The notes under the pieces were generated by a model. It had not been told where the DNA came from and ran no database searches. It worked only from the letters and a program-made list of their open reading frames with translations. A DNA stretch of 64,000 bases from Brachyhypopomus gauderio. Lineage: Eukaryota; Chordata; Actinopteri; Gymnotiformes; Hypopomidae. This document shows positions 11,231 through 24,130 of the stretch, piece after piece. The stretch lies in the NCBI RefSeq assembly GCF_052324685.1, contig NC_135214.1:3651371-3715370 (forward strand), read 5' to 3'. Every line of letters starts with the position of its first letter. Position 1 is the first letter of the stretch. The position numbers and the translations under genes are program-made.

Positions 11231-13330
11231 TCTTTTTTCTTTTTTATTACTTTAGAACCAATGTGTCATTTTTTTCTACACATTTACCGTGTCGGAAGTA
11301 CTTTAACACATTATGTGTCAATCCTGTATACTTGTGGTATAGTTGATATTTGGAGTTATCGTGAGAACGGCAGGACGAGATGAACGATAATGGTGGTCAG
11401 AAGTTACATGCACATGTGTTAATAAAATAAGCATAAAACAGGGACTAAAGACTGTTTATTTTGAACAACACGACAATACTTTTAACACACACGTGTAATA
11501 TATAGACATAATTTGCCTACACATTTGTGTGTTAAGCTTAAAGAAAGTATATTTATATCAGAAAAATAATTAATTAATTTTGCTTGAGTTTTTAGTATAA
11601 AATGTAAGTATCTGTGGATAAAAATGTAGATTATTTCCCCTCGAACAGAAAAACATCCAAAAAATTTAAACGAATACTTGAACCAATCACGTCTCTCCAG
11701 TCCAGTTTTATTAAATTGTCAACCGTTGCCTCGCTCTTTTTCGACATTGGTGGCCAAGATATAACAGGGTTCTGATCTAGGTAAGTATTTAAAAATGTAT
11801 GAACCTTTTGGGAGTAAAAAACATAATATTGCTAACAAGCGATGCCGGTAGAAAATAAATTAATTAACAAATTGAATAAAAATAAATTAAGTACTACCGT
11901 TCAAGACAAGTAGTTAGCTAGCAGCCAAAGTTGTATATTAACAGGACATTCATTTAACAATAGCTAACGCTAGCTAGCTATGTTATCTGATAAGTTAGCG
12001 CTTGAGCACAGAGATAAATAGTATATTCAAAAACAGGCTTGCTTTTAAATTAGGTTTACTATTATTTCTTGCCGTAAGTTAGCTAGGCTAGCTAGCTAAA
12101 TTAGCTAGAGCTGGGTTATGTAACTAGCTGCACTGCATAATTCAGTCATGAAATGGCGCCAAAATATGTTGACCTTGTTTAGGGACTTCGGACATTTTTT
12201 TCTAAATTATTTAGTCACATTTAAAATAGTTTTTATTAGCTGCAGCACAATATAACTAAAAAAAAGATGCCTCAATTGTCAAATTTGATCAAGCCAGTCC
12301 AAAGATATTCACATTTAAATCGGCCCTATTGTTTTAATGCCATAAATCTAAATCTTGGGATCAAGAAATGTGCGCTAGTTTTAGCATGTGGCCATAGTTG
12401 CCAGGTTCCAGCTGCGGGTAAAAATTCTGGGGTAGCGGGATGCGGTTTTTTGGGCTACTTTTGAGTTGGGCCACCGCGGGAGTTACAAGTCAACACAAAG
12501 AATCGATCGCGATATAATACTTAATTTGTCTCCATTTTAAACACTCGCCACCCCCCTCCCCTGTCAATAACTTTGGTCTTTGGGCCTGTTTAGGCGGCTA
12601 AAGGGCGGATTTTACATTGACTTTGTGCGGGATATTTTTATAGGACCTGGTAACCCTGGCTAGTTTTAGCATGTGGCTAATCCGTGCCCGACTATCATGG
12701 TTCATCGGACCAACACGTTGTCTTGGGAGCCTTAAAAACTACCATAAACTGTACAGACTGGGATAAAACTTAAGGAAACAATAAACAAGAATATAATGTA
12801 ACGGTCCACGTATCTATTAATATCTTTTGAACAGTCCAACAATGTTTTTGAACGGTCCAAGCGCGAAGTTAAAATTCAAGCAGGCTCAAAAAGAAACAGG
12901 AGCGCGAAATGCGAATTCTTCTAACGGAATGAGAGAAAGCGAACATTCAGTTATGTCATATTACCAAAACTCTGGGAAGAACCTCCTACAAACCGATGAA
13001 AACAGCGATTTTTTTACCGCGCGCTTGCGATGACTGATTTCGCTTAGACAGCGCGACCGGAGAAAAATGGCCGCGGCTCAATCATTATCATGCGGAAATA
13101 TCCAAGTCCCTACCTTGGTTGATAGCATTACCTCAGCAGCTCTCCCCCATAACATCCCAATATCCTTTACAGTGAATATGCTGCTAAATTAAAAATAAAA
13201 CTCATTTTGAAAAACAATGAATTGTAAGATGTTTTTCTTAATCTAAAGAGAGATAACATTACAAAAAAATTAAACGAAGACAATTTTTCCATCGGGTCAT
13301 GAACATGAAGAACTGAAGTCTTTCTTGGAA
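11231..13330. other. AT-rich interval, no gene recognised
   Basis: Low-complexity AT-rich DNA with repeated GCTAGCTA motifs around 11,920-12,110. A splice-donor-like CTAG/GTAAGT at about 11,778-11,785 may mark an old non-coding first exon of the downstream SAMD3-like gene. It contains the 266-bp insert described separately. Confidence 0.4.
12374..12677. mobile_element. 266-bp insert with TIR-like ends between 19-bp direct repeats
   Basis: The 19-mer GCTAGTTTTAGCATGTGGC occurs at 12374-12392 and 12659-12677. The insert 12393-12658 begins CATAGTTGCCAGGTTCC and ends GGACCTGGTAACCCTG, imperfect inverted repeats of about 17 bp. The interior shares a block (GTCCATTTTAAACAC-like, then C-rich) with the hAT MITEs of this window. 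A 19-bp duplication is far too long for hAT. Confidence 0.8.
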
Positions 13331-13345
13331 AAGAAAGCACCATAG

Positions 13346-15140
13346 ACACTTGATGAAATTAAAACAAAAGGCATCGTGACAGAAAAATCAAGGCGAAAGC
13401 TCATTAAAGTATGCATCTCTGACCTGGTGGAAAAGCATGGCTTGTAAGTAAATAAGTTGTAGCTTGGTTAGTTTTGAATGCTATAATAAGATATGGCTTG
13501 AGACATCCTGTATCTAATCTAAATCTAATTTCCTATGTTCTAATTTTTGTCTTTAGTTATCCATCAACTACTGAAAAAGTAGCTCTAGCAAAGAGCATCA
13601 CTGCTGTCCTTCCATCTATGAGAGTCCAAGTAGATGGAAAGGGGCAATGATTTGTAAGTATATGCTTTGGTTCTCAGTTGTAAGATGTGCAGAGTTGACG
13701 TTCATATTTTTAATATGCATTTTGCCTTTTATGTGGAACGTACTCTTGCACATGCAGCTGGCTTTCTTTATGTGATTGTCTTATCTAATTACATGTTTCT
13801 GCTTTAAATCAGTTACTAGTAAAATTGGTCTTCAAGTTTCAGTTTCTTAAATATTTACTTAATTATATTGAATAACTATTTTAAATGCTTAAAGAAAGTA
13901 GCTTCAATACTACCTCTAGTAGTGTCAGTAGCAGCAAATATTAATTTATCATCTAAAATATTTCTCAGTTAATATCCTTGTGTTTTTGCCAGGAGCATTT
14001 TTATGATCTAACATCTCATTCTGGGTTTTTGGAAATGAGATTTCGCAATATTCGCCGAAAGCTAGAGGACGGTCAGCGACATTATAAAGCATACAAGCGA
14101 CGCAGTGAAGACAGACCTAATTCAGACCAGGATGAGGATGGAAGACTGAGTGGATCAACCTGATGAAAAGGCTCCGGCCATCTGCAGACAGCGTTTCATC
14201 AGTCAAAGCAGCAATGCAGAAAACATTCACCTGGCGCAGATTGTGGATAGCCAATCATTCCCCTACCCTGTCTGAACTGTTCTAGGAATACCCACGATTC
14301 TTGGATATGCCAACTCTGGTAGGTAACATTTTGAAGTACAATGAAGTATTGTCATATTTGTCTCCTTGCTTTTAAATGCTCATTCACTCAAGTTCATTAC
14401 CAGTTTATGGCTTGATGTAATGTGAAGAACAAGTCTATCATTGACATACGATAATAGCGTTCTTAAATTGATAACATTACGGGGGTTATTATATTACACA
14501 ACACAGCTAAACACCAAGAACTCAGTTGGCCACCTGTATGTTATAGACTGAAACATTTTCCTAAAATATGTTAACATCAAATAAGAGTGACACGACCACC
14601 AATTAAAGATATTGGGACTTATTATTATTAAGTCTCACAGTATTTTGAACCAGTATTTAATTAATTTTGGTATACTCCTGTGATTCAACAAAGAAGTGTC
14701 AAACTCTGGTCCTGGTAGACTACAGTCCTCGGAATGAGTGTTTTCTTTAGCACATCAAATGAAACAAAGTCCATTGTAGTTGTTCAAGGAATATTAAGTG
14801 TGACACTTTGTAATACTAAAAAATGAGATTTGGTTTTCTTTGCATCTTAGGCTGGAAGCAGAATTGCTACCCTCTGATGATTCTTTATCACAGACCCATC
14901 AGCCACAGCTAATCGGTATTGGTAACCTGAAGGCTGCTTCACGGCAATACGTGATTGTTGGAAAGAATGACCAAATTACCATTCCCCTTGAAGAAGGACT
15001 GACATGTGCTGTAGACAAGCTGTTCAAGCTCTACTTGGTGTGCAACCTGGCCTATCCACCTCAACTTAGCTCTGTGTTCTCCTTCTTTGAACACATCTAT
15101 GACGTTCCCATCTCAACCAGCAGGAAAGCCAAGGTACTGA
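13346..15140 (+). pseudogene. SAMD3-like fish multicopy gene, degenerate
   Basis: Exon-like pieces in order: about 13346-13445 (LDEIKTKGIVTEKSRRKLIK), 13559-13650 (YPSTTEKVALAKSI, then an in-frame TGA before a donor), 13990-14163 (EHFYDLTSHSGFLEMRFRNI), 14164-14320 (KAAMQKTFTWRRLW, with an in-frame TAG at about 14285) and 14850-15140 (QPQLIGIGNLKAASRQYVIV, AVDKLFKLYLVCNLAYPPQL). Their order and wording match the abundant fish proteins annotated as sterile-alpha-motif-containing protein 3-like (from memory). Several stops and a frameshift make it non-functional. Function of the family is unknown to me, and its copy-number behaviour suggests a mobile origin. Confidence 0.75.
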
Positions 15141-15180
15141 ACCTCATTTCTAAGCTCAGATGTGTACATTAAGTCACAGC

Positions 15181-16440
15181 ATAATGTACACATGCCCCGA
15201 ATGTCGACAGTCACAATTCACACACAATGTAAAGAAGCTAATTTGGCATCTTCATGAAATACATGCGTTGTCAGAGGGACTGGACTTCACTCTCAATTGT
15301 AGCCAAGATGGTTGTCCAAGGATGTACCACAGTATCAAATCCTTTACTAAGCATCTTTACAGAGACCACCAGTCAACAGTGAACAGTCAGTATGTTCAGA
15401 CATGCCATTTGAGATCTTCACAGTTATCCGAGTCTGACACACCAGCTAATGTGGAAACAGCTATACTTTCTGTAGCGCTCAAAACTACTTCTGTAAGTGA
15501 CTGTGCAGCCTCATTTGTTGCAAAAATGTATTCTGGATCTAATGTGACACTAATGGATGTAGCAAGTAATGTGACTTGTGTTAAAGAGGTGTTAGAGAAC
15601 TGTAGATAGTTTGCAAAATTCAGTAACCTCACTGCTAACTAGTATAGGGGTACCCAATGGGAATGAACTGGTTCAGTCATTAATGAATAAGTTTGAAAGT
15701 GCAAATAAGTTTGGTGAAATAGATGCACCCTTTAAAATGAATAAGTACTTTGAAAGATTTCAGCTTGTTAAGCCAAAAGAAATATTTCTTGGCCACAGGG
15801 CAGACACCTTACGGAAACGATGACAACTGAAGCAAGTTTTGGCACCTGACACCTGTCAGTATGTTCCAATTGTTGACACAATCAGGTTTTTATTCACCAA
15901 TTACCAAATGAAACGCTTCTACTTAAGAAGTGCAAAACAAAACGACAACATAATGCATAACTTTTGAGATGGGTCTCTGTTTTCATCGCATCCATTGTTT
16001 AGAGTATGCCCTGAAGCCCTTCAAATAGTTATATTATGATGATGTAGAGACAACCAATCCTTTGCGCTCCAAAGCAAAAACTCATAAAATGGGTGCTGTT
16101 TATTTCACCATAAGGAATTTACCACCAGAATATAATTCATCACAAGCACATATTCACTTGTGTCTGTTGTTTAACTCAATTGACAGAGAGATTAGAACAT
16201 TAGAAGTCAACTTTAGAAGCTAGGACAGTTGTCCACATCGTGATAAAGTTAGCTATATACCAAGGAGATGCATGCTGTTCTGCATAGGCCTGAATCCTCT
16301 CAGACAGATCATCTCTAAAGAGTGGGTGTGGTATTCAGGAGTTGGACTGCTGTCAGCCACCTGCTGTTCATTGATGAAATCGAGCTGTATGCTAAAATGG
16401 AAAGAAACATTGATTCTGAGCCTCTTGTCAAGAATCTACA
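15181..16440 (+). pseudogene. C2H2 zinc-finger multicopy protein paired with SAMD3-like gene, degenerate
   Basis: An open frame at 15160-15609 (methionine at 15184) encodes two CxxC/H-type fingers (MYTCPECRQSQFTH and CSQDGCPRMYHSIKSFTKHL). It stops at 15609 and resumes in another frame at about 15605-15823 (MNKYFERFQLVKPKEIFLGH). Later remnants are HKMGAVYFTIRNLPPEYNSS at about 16087-16146 and LLFIDEIELYAKM at about 16360-16400. The same order of segments is familiar from uncharacterised multicopy fish proteins located next to SAMD3-like genes. Multiple frameshifts and stops; inactive. Confidence 0.7.
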
Positions 16441-16469
16441 GTTAGTGAATAGATAGAAATGTAAAGTTG

Positions 16470-18380
<1,911 letters not shown>

Positions 18381-19095
18381 TAACACATCAAATCAAATAT
18401 ATTTATATAGCGCTTTTCACAACACATGTCTCAAAGCGCTTTACAGGATTTACAAGGTTAACAATACTATGGGTCCAAATCCCTAATGAGCAAGCCAAAG
18501 GCAACAGTGGCAAGGAAAAACTACCTAGATGGTGGGGAATAGGAAGAAACCTTGGGAGGACCAAGACTCAAAAGGGAACCCATCCTCCATTGGGTGGCCC
18601 GTTAACACACAAATTACACAAAAACAAATTATACAGACGAATACACAAGTCACAAACAAATCACACAATCAAGCTAAGTATAAGGTAACTAGAATGAAAG
18701 TTCTGGGTGTTGATATTGTCAATATAAATGTCTTGTGATGAACGCCAGGTTTTCATTCCGTGTCGGAGTGATGATACTGGTATTGTAGGCTCCGACTGCA
18801 GTGTTACTCCCCAGGTGAACCTCGGAGAAGAAAGATATGTGATGTGGTAAATATGTAACAGATTATTCAAAGGCCAAACTAAACAGATTAGTCTTTAGTC
18901 GAGTTTTAAACATTGAGACTTGTGTCTGAGTCCCGAATAAAGGCAGGAAGATTATTCCACAGTTGTGGAGCTTTAAAAGAAAAGGCTCTTCCACCTGCTG
19001 TGATCTTTTTGGTCCTAGGAACAGTTAATAACCCTGCATCCTGCGAACGAAGTGAACGTGCTGGGTTGTAATGATCAATAAAAAGAAATTTTGAT
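18381..19095 (-). mobile_element. L2-type LINE 3' end, antisense
   Basis: On the minus strand the reading SLRSQDAGLLTVPRTKKITA, then AFSFKAPQLWNNLP, then FKTRLKTNLF is the C-terminus of an L2/Rex1-like ORF2. It is followed by a 3' UTR ending near 18,390 with AAAGCGCTATATAAATA, the usual short-repeat tail of fish L2-like LINEs. It is heavily 5'-truncated and lies head to head with the next LINE. Confidence 0.8.
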
Positions 19096-20637
19096 CCCAC
19101 AATTCTCAATAATTATCGACCTATATCTAACCTTTCCTTTCTTAGCAAAATCATTGAAAAAGTTGTGTCAATCCAGTTGAATGATTATGTAAAAGTAAAT
19201 CAAATAAATGACACTTTTCAATCTGGTTTCAGAGCTGAGTTGATCATGAAATTCTTCTTGATCGACTACAGAGTTGGGTAGGCCTTAGTGGCTTAGTCTT
19301 AGACTGGTTTAGATCGTACCTAACTGGGCGTGATTACTATGTAGCATTAGGTACCTCTTCCTCCACACGTCAAAAAATAACTTGTGGCGTCCCCCAAGGA
19401 TCAATTCTTGGGCCGTTACTATTCAACCTATATATGCTTCCGTTACCACATATCATTAATAAACATGGTATTAGTTATCATCAATATGCAGATGACACTC
19501 AACTTTACATTTCTCTAGAACCTAAGGCCCTAAAATCAATTTGCTCACTGTTTGACTGCATAGATGATATACAGACATGGATGTCTGACAATTTTCTGCA
19601 ATTAAATAAACAGAAGACAGAGGTTCTTGTTCTTGGCAGTGATTCACAAAGGAATGATGTCCAGACCTATTTAAATCAAACGAATCTGAATGCCAGACAA
19701 TGTGTTAAGAACCTGGGCGTCACCTTTGATAATGAGGTCAGCTTCAAATCACACATCATGACTAAATGCAAGACAGCTTATTTTCACCTTCGAAACATTG
19801 CTAAGGTTCGAAATATGCTCACTCCTGCTGACAGTGAAAAACTTGTCCATGCATTTATCACATCAAGGCTAGATTATTGTAACGCTGTTCTATCTGCTCT
19901 TCCAAAGAGCAGTATTTCGCACCTACAGAGAGTTCAGAATGCGGCTGCAAGGGTTCTGACCCGCAGGAGAAAGGGAGATCATATTACACCTGCACTCCAC
20001 TCACTGCACTGGTTACCTGTCAGCTTTAGGATAGATTTTAAGGTTCTACTCATGGTTTTTAAATGTCTTCATGGTCTTGCCCCTCTTTACCTCAGTGAAA
20101 TGATGGTTAGATATGTTCCAGTCAGGTCTCTCAGGTCTTCAAACAGTAATCTACTGGTGATTCCTAGATGCCGATTAAAGATTGGCGAGGGTGCTTTTAG
20201 CCACTATGGCCCAGAGCTCTGGAATTCTCTTCCTGAAGAGCTCAGAGGCATTTCATCCCTGAATAGTTTCAAGAACAGTCTCAAAACATTCCTGTTTTAG
20301 ATCTGCTTTTAGTTAAGAAACTCTAGTCTATTATTTTATAATTTGTCACTTTATTTAATTATTTCTTTTTCTTTAATTTTAATATTTTATTTTTATCTTC
20401 TTATATTTACTTCCTCTTTAGATCTTAATTAGTTTTATTTACTTTACTTTTTTATTATATTGTTTACTTTACTTTTTTACATTTTGTTATTTTACTTTAA
20501 TTTCTTCTAACATTTTCTTTTTGTCTTCTCCTTTTTATGCTTCATTTATTTATACTGTAAAACACTTTGAGTTGCATGTATGTATGAAAGGTGCTATACA
20601 AATAAAGATTGTTAATAAAAGTATTTTATAGTTAATA
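19096..20637 (+). mobile_element. L2-type LINE, 5'-truncated, with internal deletion
   Basis: It starts inside reverse transcriptase (NNYRPISNLSFLSKIIEKVV), loses sequence and frame near 19,235 (FQSGFRA next to EILLDRLQSWVGLSGLVLDW), and continues through GVPQGSILGPLLFNLY and YADDTQLY to the C-terminus at 20300. The 3' end near 20,560-20,635 has CTTTGAGTTGCATGTATG and GGTGCTATACAAATAAA, typical of L2 tails. Confidence 0.85.
19434..20300 (+). CDS. Remaining open frame of L2-type reverse transcriptase (288 codons)
   Basis: The longest open part of the truncated LINE. The catalytic motif YADDTQLY lies near residue 17, followed by LQLNKQKTEVLVLG, VKNLGVTFDNEVSFK, HAFITSRLDYCNAVL, RVQNAAARVLT and LHWLPV. 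It ends ELWNSLPEELRG..SLKTFLF, as in L2/CR1-group ORF2. The frame begins after the fingers and most of the palm, so the protein cannot be active. Start at 19434 is only the first ATG; the true frame extends upstream to about 19245. Confidence 0.8.
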   Translation: MLPLPHIINKHGISYHQYADDTQLYISLEPKALKSICSLFDCIDDIQTWMSDNFLQLNKQKTEVLVLGSDSQRNDVQTYLNQTNLNARQCVKNLGVTFDNEVSFKSHIMTKCKTAYFHLRNIAKVRNMLTPADSEKLVHAFITSRLDYCNAVLSALPKSSISHLQRVQNAAARVLTRRRKGDHITPALHSLHWLPVSFRIDFKVLLMVFKCLHGLAPLYLSEMMVRYVPVRSLRSSNSNLLVIPRCRLKIGEGAFSHYGPELWNSLPEELRGISSLNSFKNSLKTFLF

Positions 20638-21368
20638 CTAGTGTTGTCAAAAAGAATCGATGTATCGATACTGAACATTCTGAAACGGTACAATACTCGT
20701 TTCTACAAGTATCTAATTTTTTTTTTACATAAAATGCGCTTTCGTTTGACCCACCCAAGCTGCCGTAATGCACAGAACAGTTTGTAATGCTAAAATGGCA
20801 GCTAAAGCAAACAGTGTGTTTGCAGGCTGTCTTAACCCATAAGATCCCAGACCCAGATCACCTTAATGGAAAATTATGTGGTATTGAAAACAGACTGAAT
20901 GGATCTCAAAGAACACATTTCTGAATTTGTTTTTGAGATTTTACCTTTTAGTATCAAAGATCTGTAATGTTACAAATATGTCACATCGGGTGTTTGTGGT
21001 ATATTTATTCCTAGTCTGAAAATACATCAAGTTGATTTGTTGAGTTGAGTTTTTTCTTAGTAAATTAGATTTTCCCTTTTATTTGCATGTATAACAACAC
21101 TGCTGGTTAAAAGTAACAATATTCTTTTTCAAATGTATTTGTTAACATATAAAAACTGCAAACCGTATAAAAATAAAATAACGTCATATCAGATGTTAAC
21201 CAAAAAAACTACTGTAGCTGTACAAAACTGAGCAGCAGACTTGTGTAATGAACTTGAGAAAACAACTGTATAGTGCCAGAAATACTCAAAATGAAACCCT
21301 TTCTGATGAACACTAAAGGTAAACAAAAGCACCATATTTGAACAGATGAGCATTTTTACCAATGTAGT
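20638..21368. other. Repeat-derived flank of the piggyBac remnant
   Basis: Begins with a TAGTGTTGTC..AATCGATGTATCGATAC segment resembling DNA-transposon ends. It continues as AT-rich sequence with no coding stretch. Probably non-coding ends of the piggyBac or an older element. Confidence 0.4.
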
Positions 21369-23241
21369 CTAACACAAATGGTAAAGTTTGAAACAATTCC
21401 TTTCCTCAGTGAAGCAAAGACGTACATCACATTTCTCACAGAGGGTGGTGGTTGCATTGACTTTACAACGTCCACGCTTGTCACATTTCGTAGGCCAGTG
21501 TGCCACTTGGTCTGTGCGAATATTATTTGGAACTTCAACACGAACCCTCTTTGGTGGTGGAGGTGGAGGTGTGTTGTTGAGTGATGGGCGTCCCCTTTGT
21601 GAGTGCACAAGAATCAGGCTAGTGGCAAGCTCTGCCTGGAAGCTTCTCTGCTTCAGAAGCTTTTGGACACCGAGTAGACTGCAGTCACGGTGGTAGATCA
21701 ACCAAGCGTTAACCATGCCTAACATGATGGTTTGCCAGAACAGGTAGAGGTACCACCTTTTCGATCTCATATGGTACTTGAATCTTTCAACACAAGCATC
21801 AAGGAGGTCTATTCCCCCCATTAATTTATATTCCTTCACAATGTGTGGCCTGTTGACCTCCAGGAATGTTTTGTCTGCTTTGCTCCAGCATCGTGCTTTG
21901 TCTAGCACAGTACGAGGAAATCAGAGTAACAGGTTTGTTGTCGTACCACCGCACAATCACAATGTTTTCCTGTTTCTCCACCCTGGAATCAACAGATCCT
22001 CTGCCTCTTTTGGCAAGACAATTCTCATCCTCGAGCTGACAACCAGTCATGCGGTTGCTACGGAGAGTTCCTACAAAGTAGATCTGCCGCTTGAGAAGCG
22101 TGAGCACCAGTGGTGCTGAAGAAAAAAAATTGTCAGCAAAAACTTTGAATGAATGAATGTTTCAATTTATATAGCGCCTTATCTAGAGGCGCTTTATAAT
22201 TGTTAACACAGCTACGTTACAGACAACCAATCACACACCGGCGAGAAGCGGCAGACAATTGCGCACAGCGTACTCTACCGGGATCCACAGCCCCCTGGGG
22301 GACTGAATGGGGTGCAGGAAGGGGAGAGAGAACAGACCCTAGTGGCAGAGCACACAAGCACACACACATTCATGCACACACACTCAGACAACAACTTGTT
22401 TTCATTGAACAGAGAGAGACACAGACACACACTCAAGGAGAGACACAGACTCAGGGAGAATTTGTCTGGGACTGCCAATTTACCTAACCTCCATGTTTTT
22501 GGACTGTGGGAGGAAACCGGAGATCCTGGAGGAAACCCACGCAGACACGGGGAGAACATGGAAACTCCACTCAGACAGGGACTTGAACCCAAGACCCCAG
22601 TGCTGAGAGGCAAACGTGCTAACCACCAAGCCACCATGCTGCCCAAGTTTGAAGTTTTGGTTTGATGGGAGTGTTTCAAACAGCTTGACCACAACATCAC
22701 CTCCCAGACCAAGTAAAGTTTTCTTCCCAGAGCCACCTTCATAGACCAGGAAATCACAGAGGATTTCTGAAGAAGAGCAGCGTGCCCAAATTTTCAGTCC
22801 CCAAGGATGGGGCTTGCCTTTCACGTACTGCCTTATTGGGCTGTGTGTACCTCTAAAGGACACCATCTGTTCATCAACAGAGTTGTGCTCCTCTGGGGTG
22901 ATATCTAGGCATTGTTGGTAAAACATATTAAGCCATGGGTGGATCTTTCAACATTTGTCCTCTTCTTGCCTGTTTGACATGTCAGTGTTGTCATGTAGGC
23001 ATGAGAGCAGGGTCTGAAAACGGTTACGTGACATGTTGTCAGCCACCATAGGACACCTTGTATCAGTTTCCCAGTATGCACAATTTCCTGGCATTCGGCA
23101 AAGACCCATGCGCAGGTAAAGGCCAATCAGTTTTTCAAGTTCTTTAACTGTTGTATTAACATTGCTATGATAATCAGATTTTTGTACACTATACAAATTA
23201 GTTTCTTCCATTAGTTGGAGCATGTCTGGTGTTATGAACAC
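21369..23241 (-). pseudogene. piggyBac (PGBD-like) transposase, broken and interrupted by a SINE
   Basis: Fragments in order on the minus strand: 23241-22948 (LIGLYLRMGLCRMPG, SRNRFQTLLSCLHD), 22926-22650 (VDEQMVSFRGTHSPIRQYVK, KPHPWGLKIW), a SINE insertion, 22140-21910 (FADNFFSSAPLVLTLLKR) and 21908-21369 (KEYKLMGGIDLLDACVERFK, WQTIMLGMVNAWLIY, then a proline run and a Cys-rich end CDKRGRC..CEKCDVRLC). The three aspartates of the DDD triad fall in VDEQM, ADNFF and GGIDLLD. Frameshifts lie near 22,930 and 21,910. The N-terminus is lost beyond 23,241, where unrelated CpG-rich DNA begins. Confidence 0.9.
22141..22643 (-). mobile_element. tRNA-derived SINE, full-length, antisense
   Basis: Read on the minus strand it starts GGGCAGCATGGTGGCTTGG and has box A-like TGGCTTGGTGGTTAGC and box B-like GGGTTCAAGTCC. 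It ends with GCGCCTATATAAATTG-like sequence and a CATT repeat, an L2-like tail. It interrupts the piggyBac transposase. Flanking TTCAAACTT/TTCAAAGTT looks like a 9-bp duplication with one change. The RNA would be made by Pol III if active. Confidence 0.85.
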
Positions 23242-24130
23242 CAGACGCCCATCAAGCAGCGGGCAACACGCGCCGCGGACTCGGGAATACGGGCAGCGGC
23301 GTACTCACTTCTATGTTTAATGAAATAATGTATGCCGCGCTGGACGTCTGTCAATTGCCAACAGACAACAGGCAGTCGGCGGCGTCACATGCGGCCGGGG
23401 CGGCGTCACCGGGGGACAGACCGGCATAATGGGGAGCTCTTACCTGAGGAACAGAAAGGTTAATATTTTAACCAAATCTATCACACAAGGATCGGCAGAA
23501 TCCTTAGTAGCAGCTCTCTTAAAATGTGTAATACAGAAATGACCACTCGATAGTTTAAAACCACTCAGCAGACAATCTATTACAAGTGCATCACTTCAGA
23601 AATTGCAGATAATTGTTAGAGATAGGCCTATATCGTTTTTTTTTTATATCAATTTCAAAGTAAATTCATGCGTTTTGTCACTTTCTCAGCTATCTTAAGT
23701 AAGCCTACATCATGCGTAAAATACGTTGTAGAATGATAATTTTTTCTGTCACTGTGACATAGATATACAGGCTGTGGACATCTGAACTGGGTTCGGAGAA
23801 AATTAATGCTTTTTTTGCACTAACCGCTAAAGGTGAGAATAGTATTGGTCAGAGATTTCAATCATAATAATGTCCTCAGATGGTTTTAATCCCTCAAACT
23901 TAATCACAGCAAAAAGTTAGACATATTCCCCATAAAATTACCTGACTCCGCCCCTGACGTAGAACAAAATCATGAACACTTTCGGAAATGAAAGCCAGTG
24001 CCGCTTACATCATGGTAGTCATTTTGGATAAATCATTTACACATTCTATTTGCCCACCACTAATTAAATTTAACTCGCTTGCAGACCGTTTTTATCTGTG
24101 TGTGTGTGTGTGTGTGTGTTTTTATCTGTA
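23242..24130. other. CpG-rich insert and unassigned AT-rich DNA
   Basis: 23,242-23,460 is unusually GC- and CpG-rich (repeated CGGCG, GGCGGCGTCAC) against AT-rich surroundings. The rest shows no gene. A short (GT)n lies at 24,098-24,119. Confidence 0.45.

Noticed and set aside
23763-23770. ATATACAG matching the flank right of the hAT-like end at 25,731
   Set aside because: It would give an 8-bp duplication, but no TAGGGG terminus follows it; a chance match in about 2 kb is not rare.
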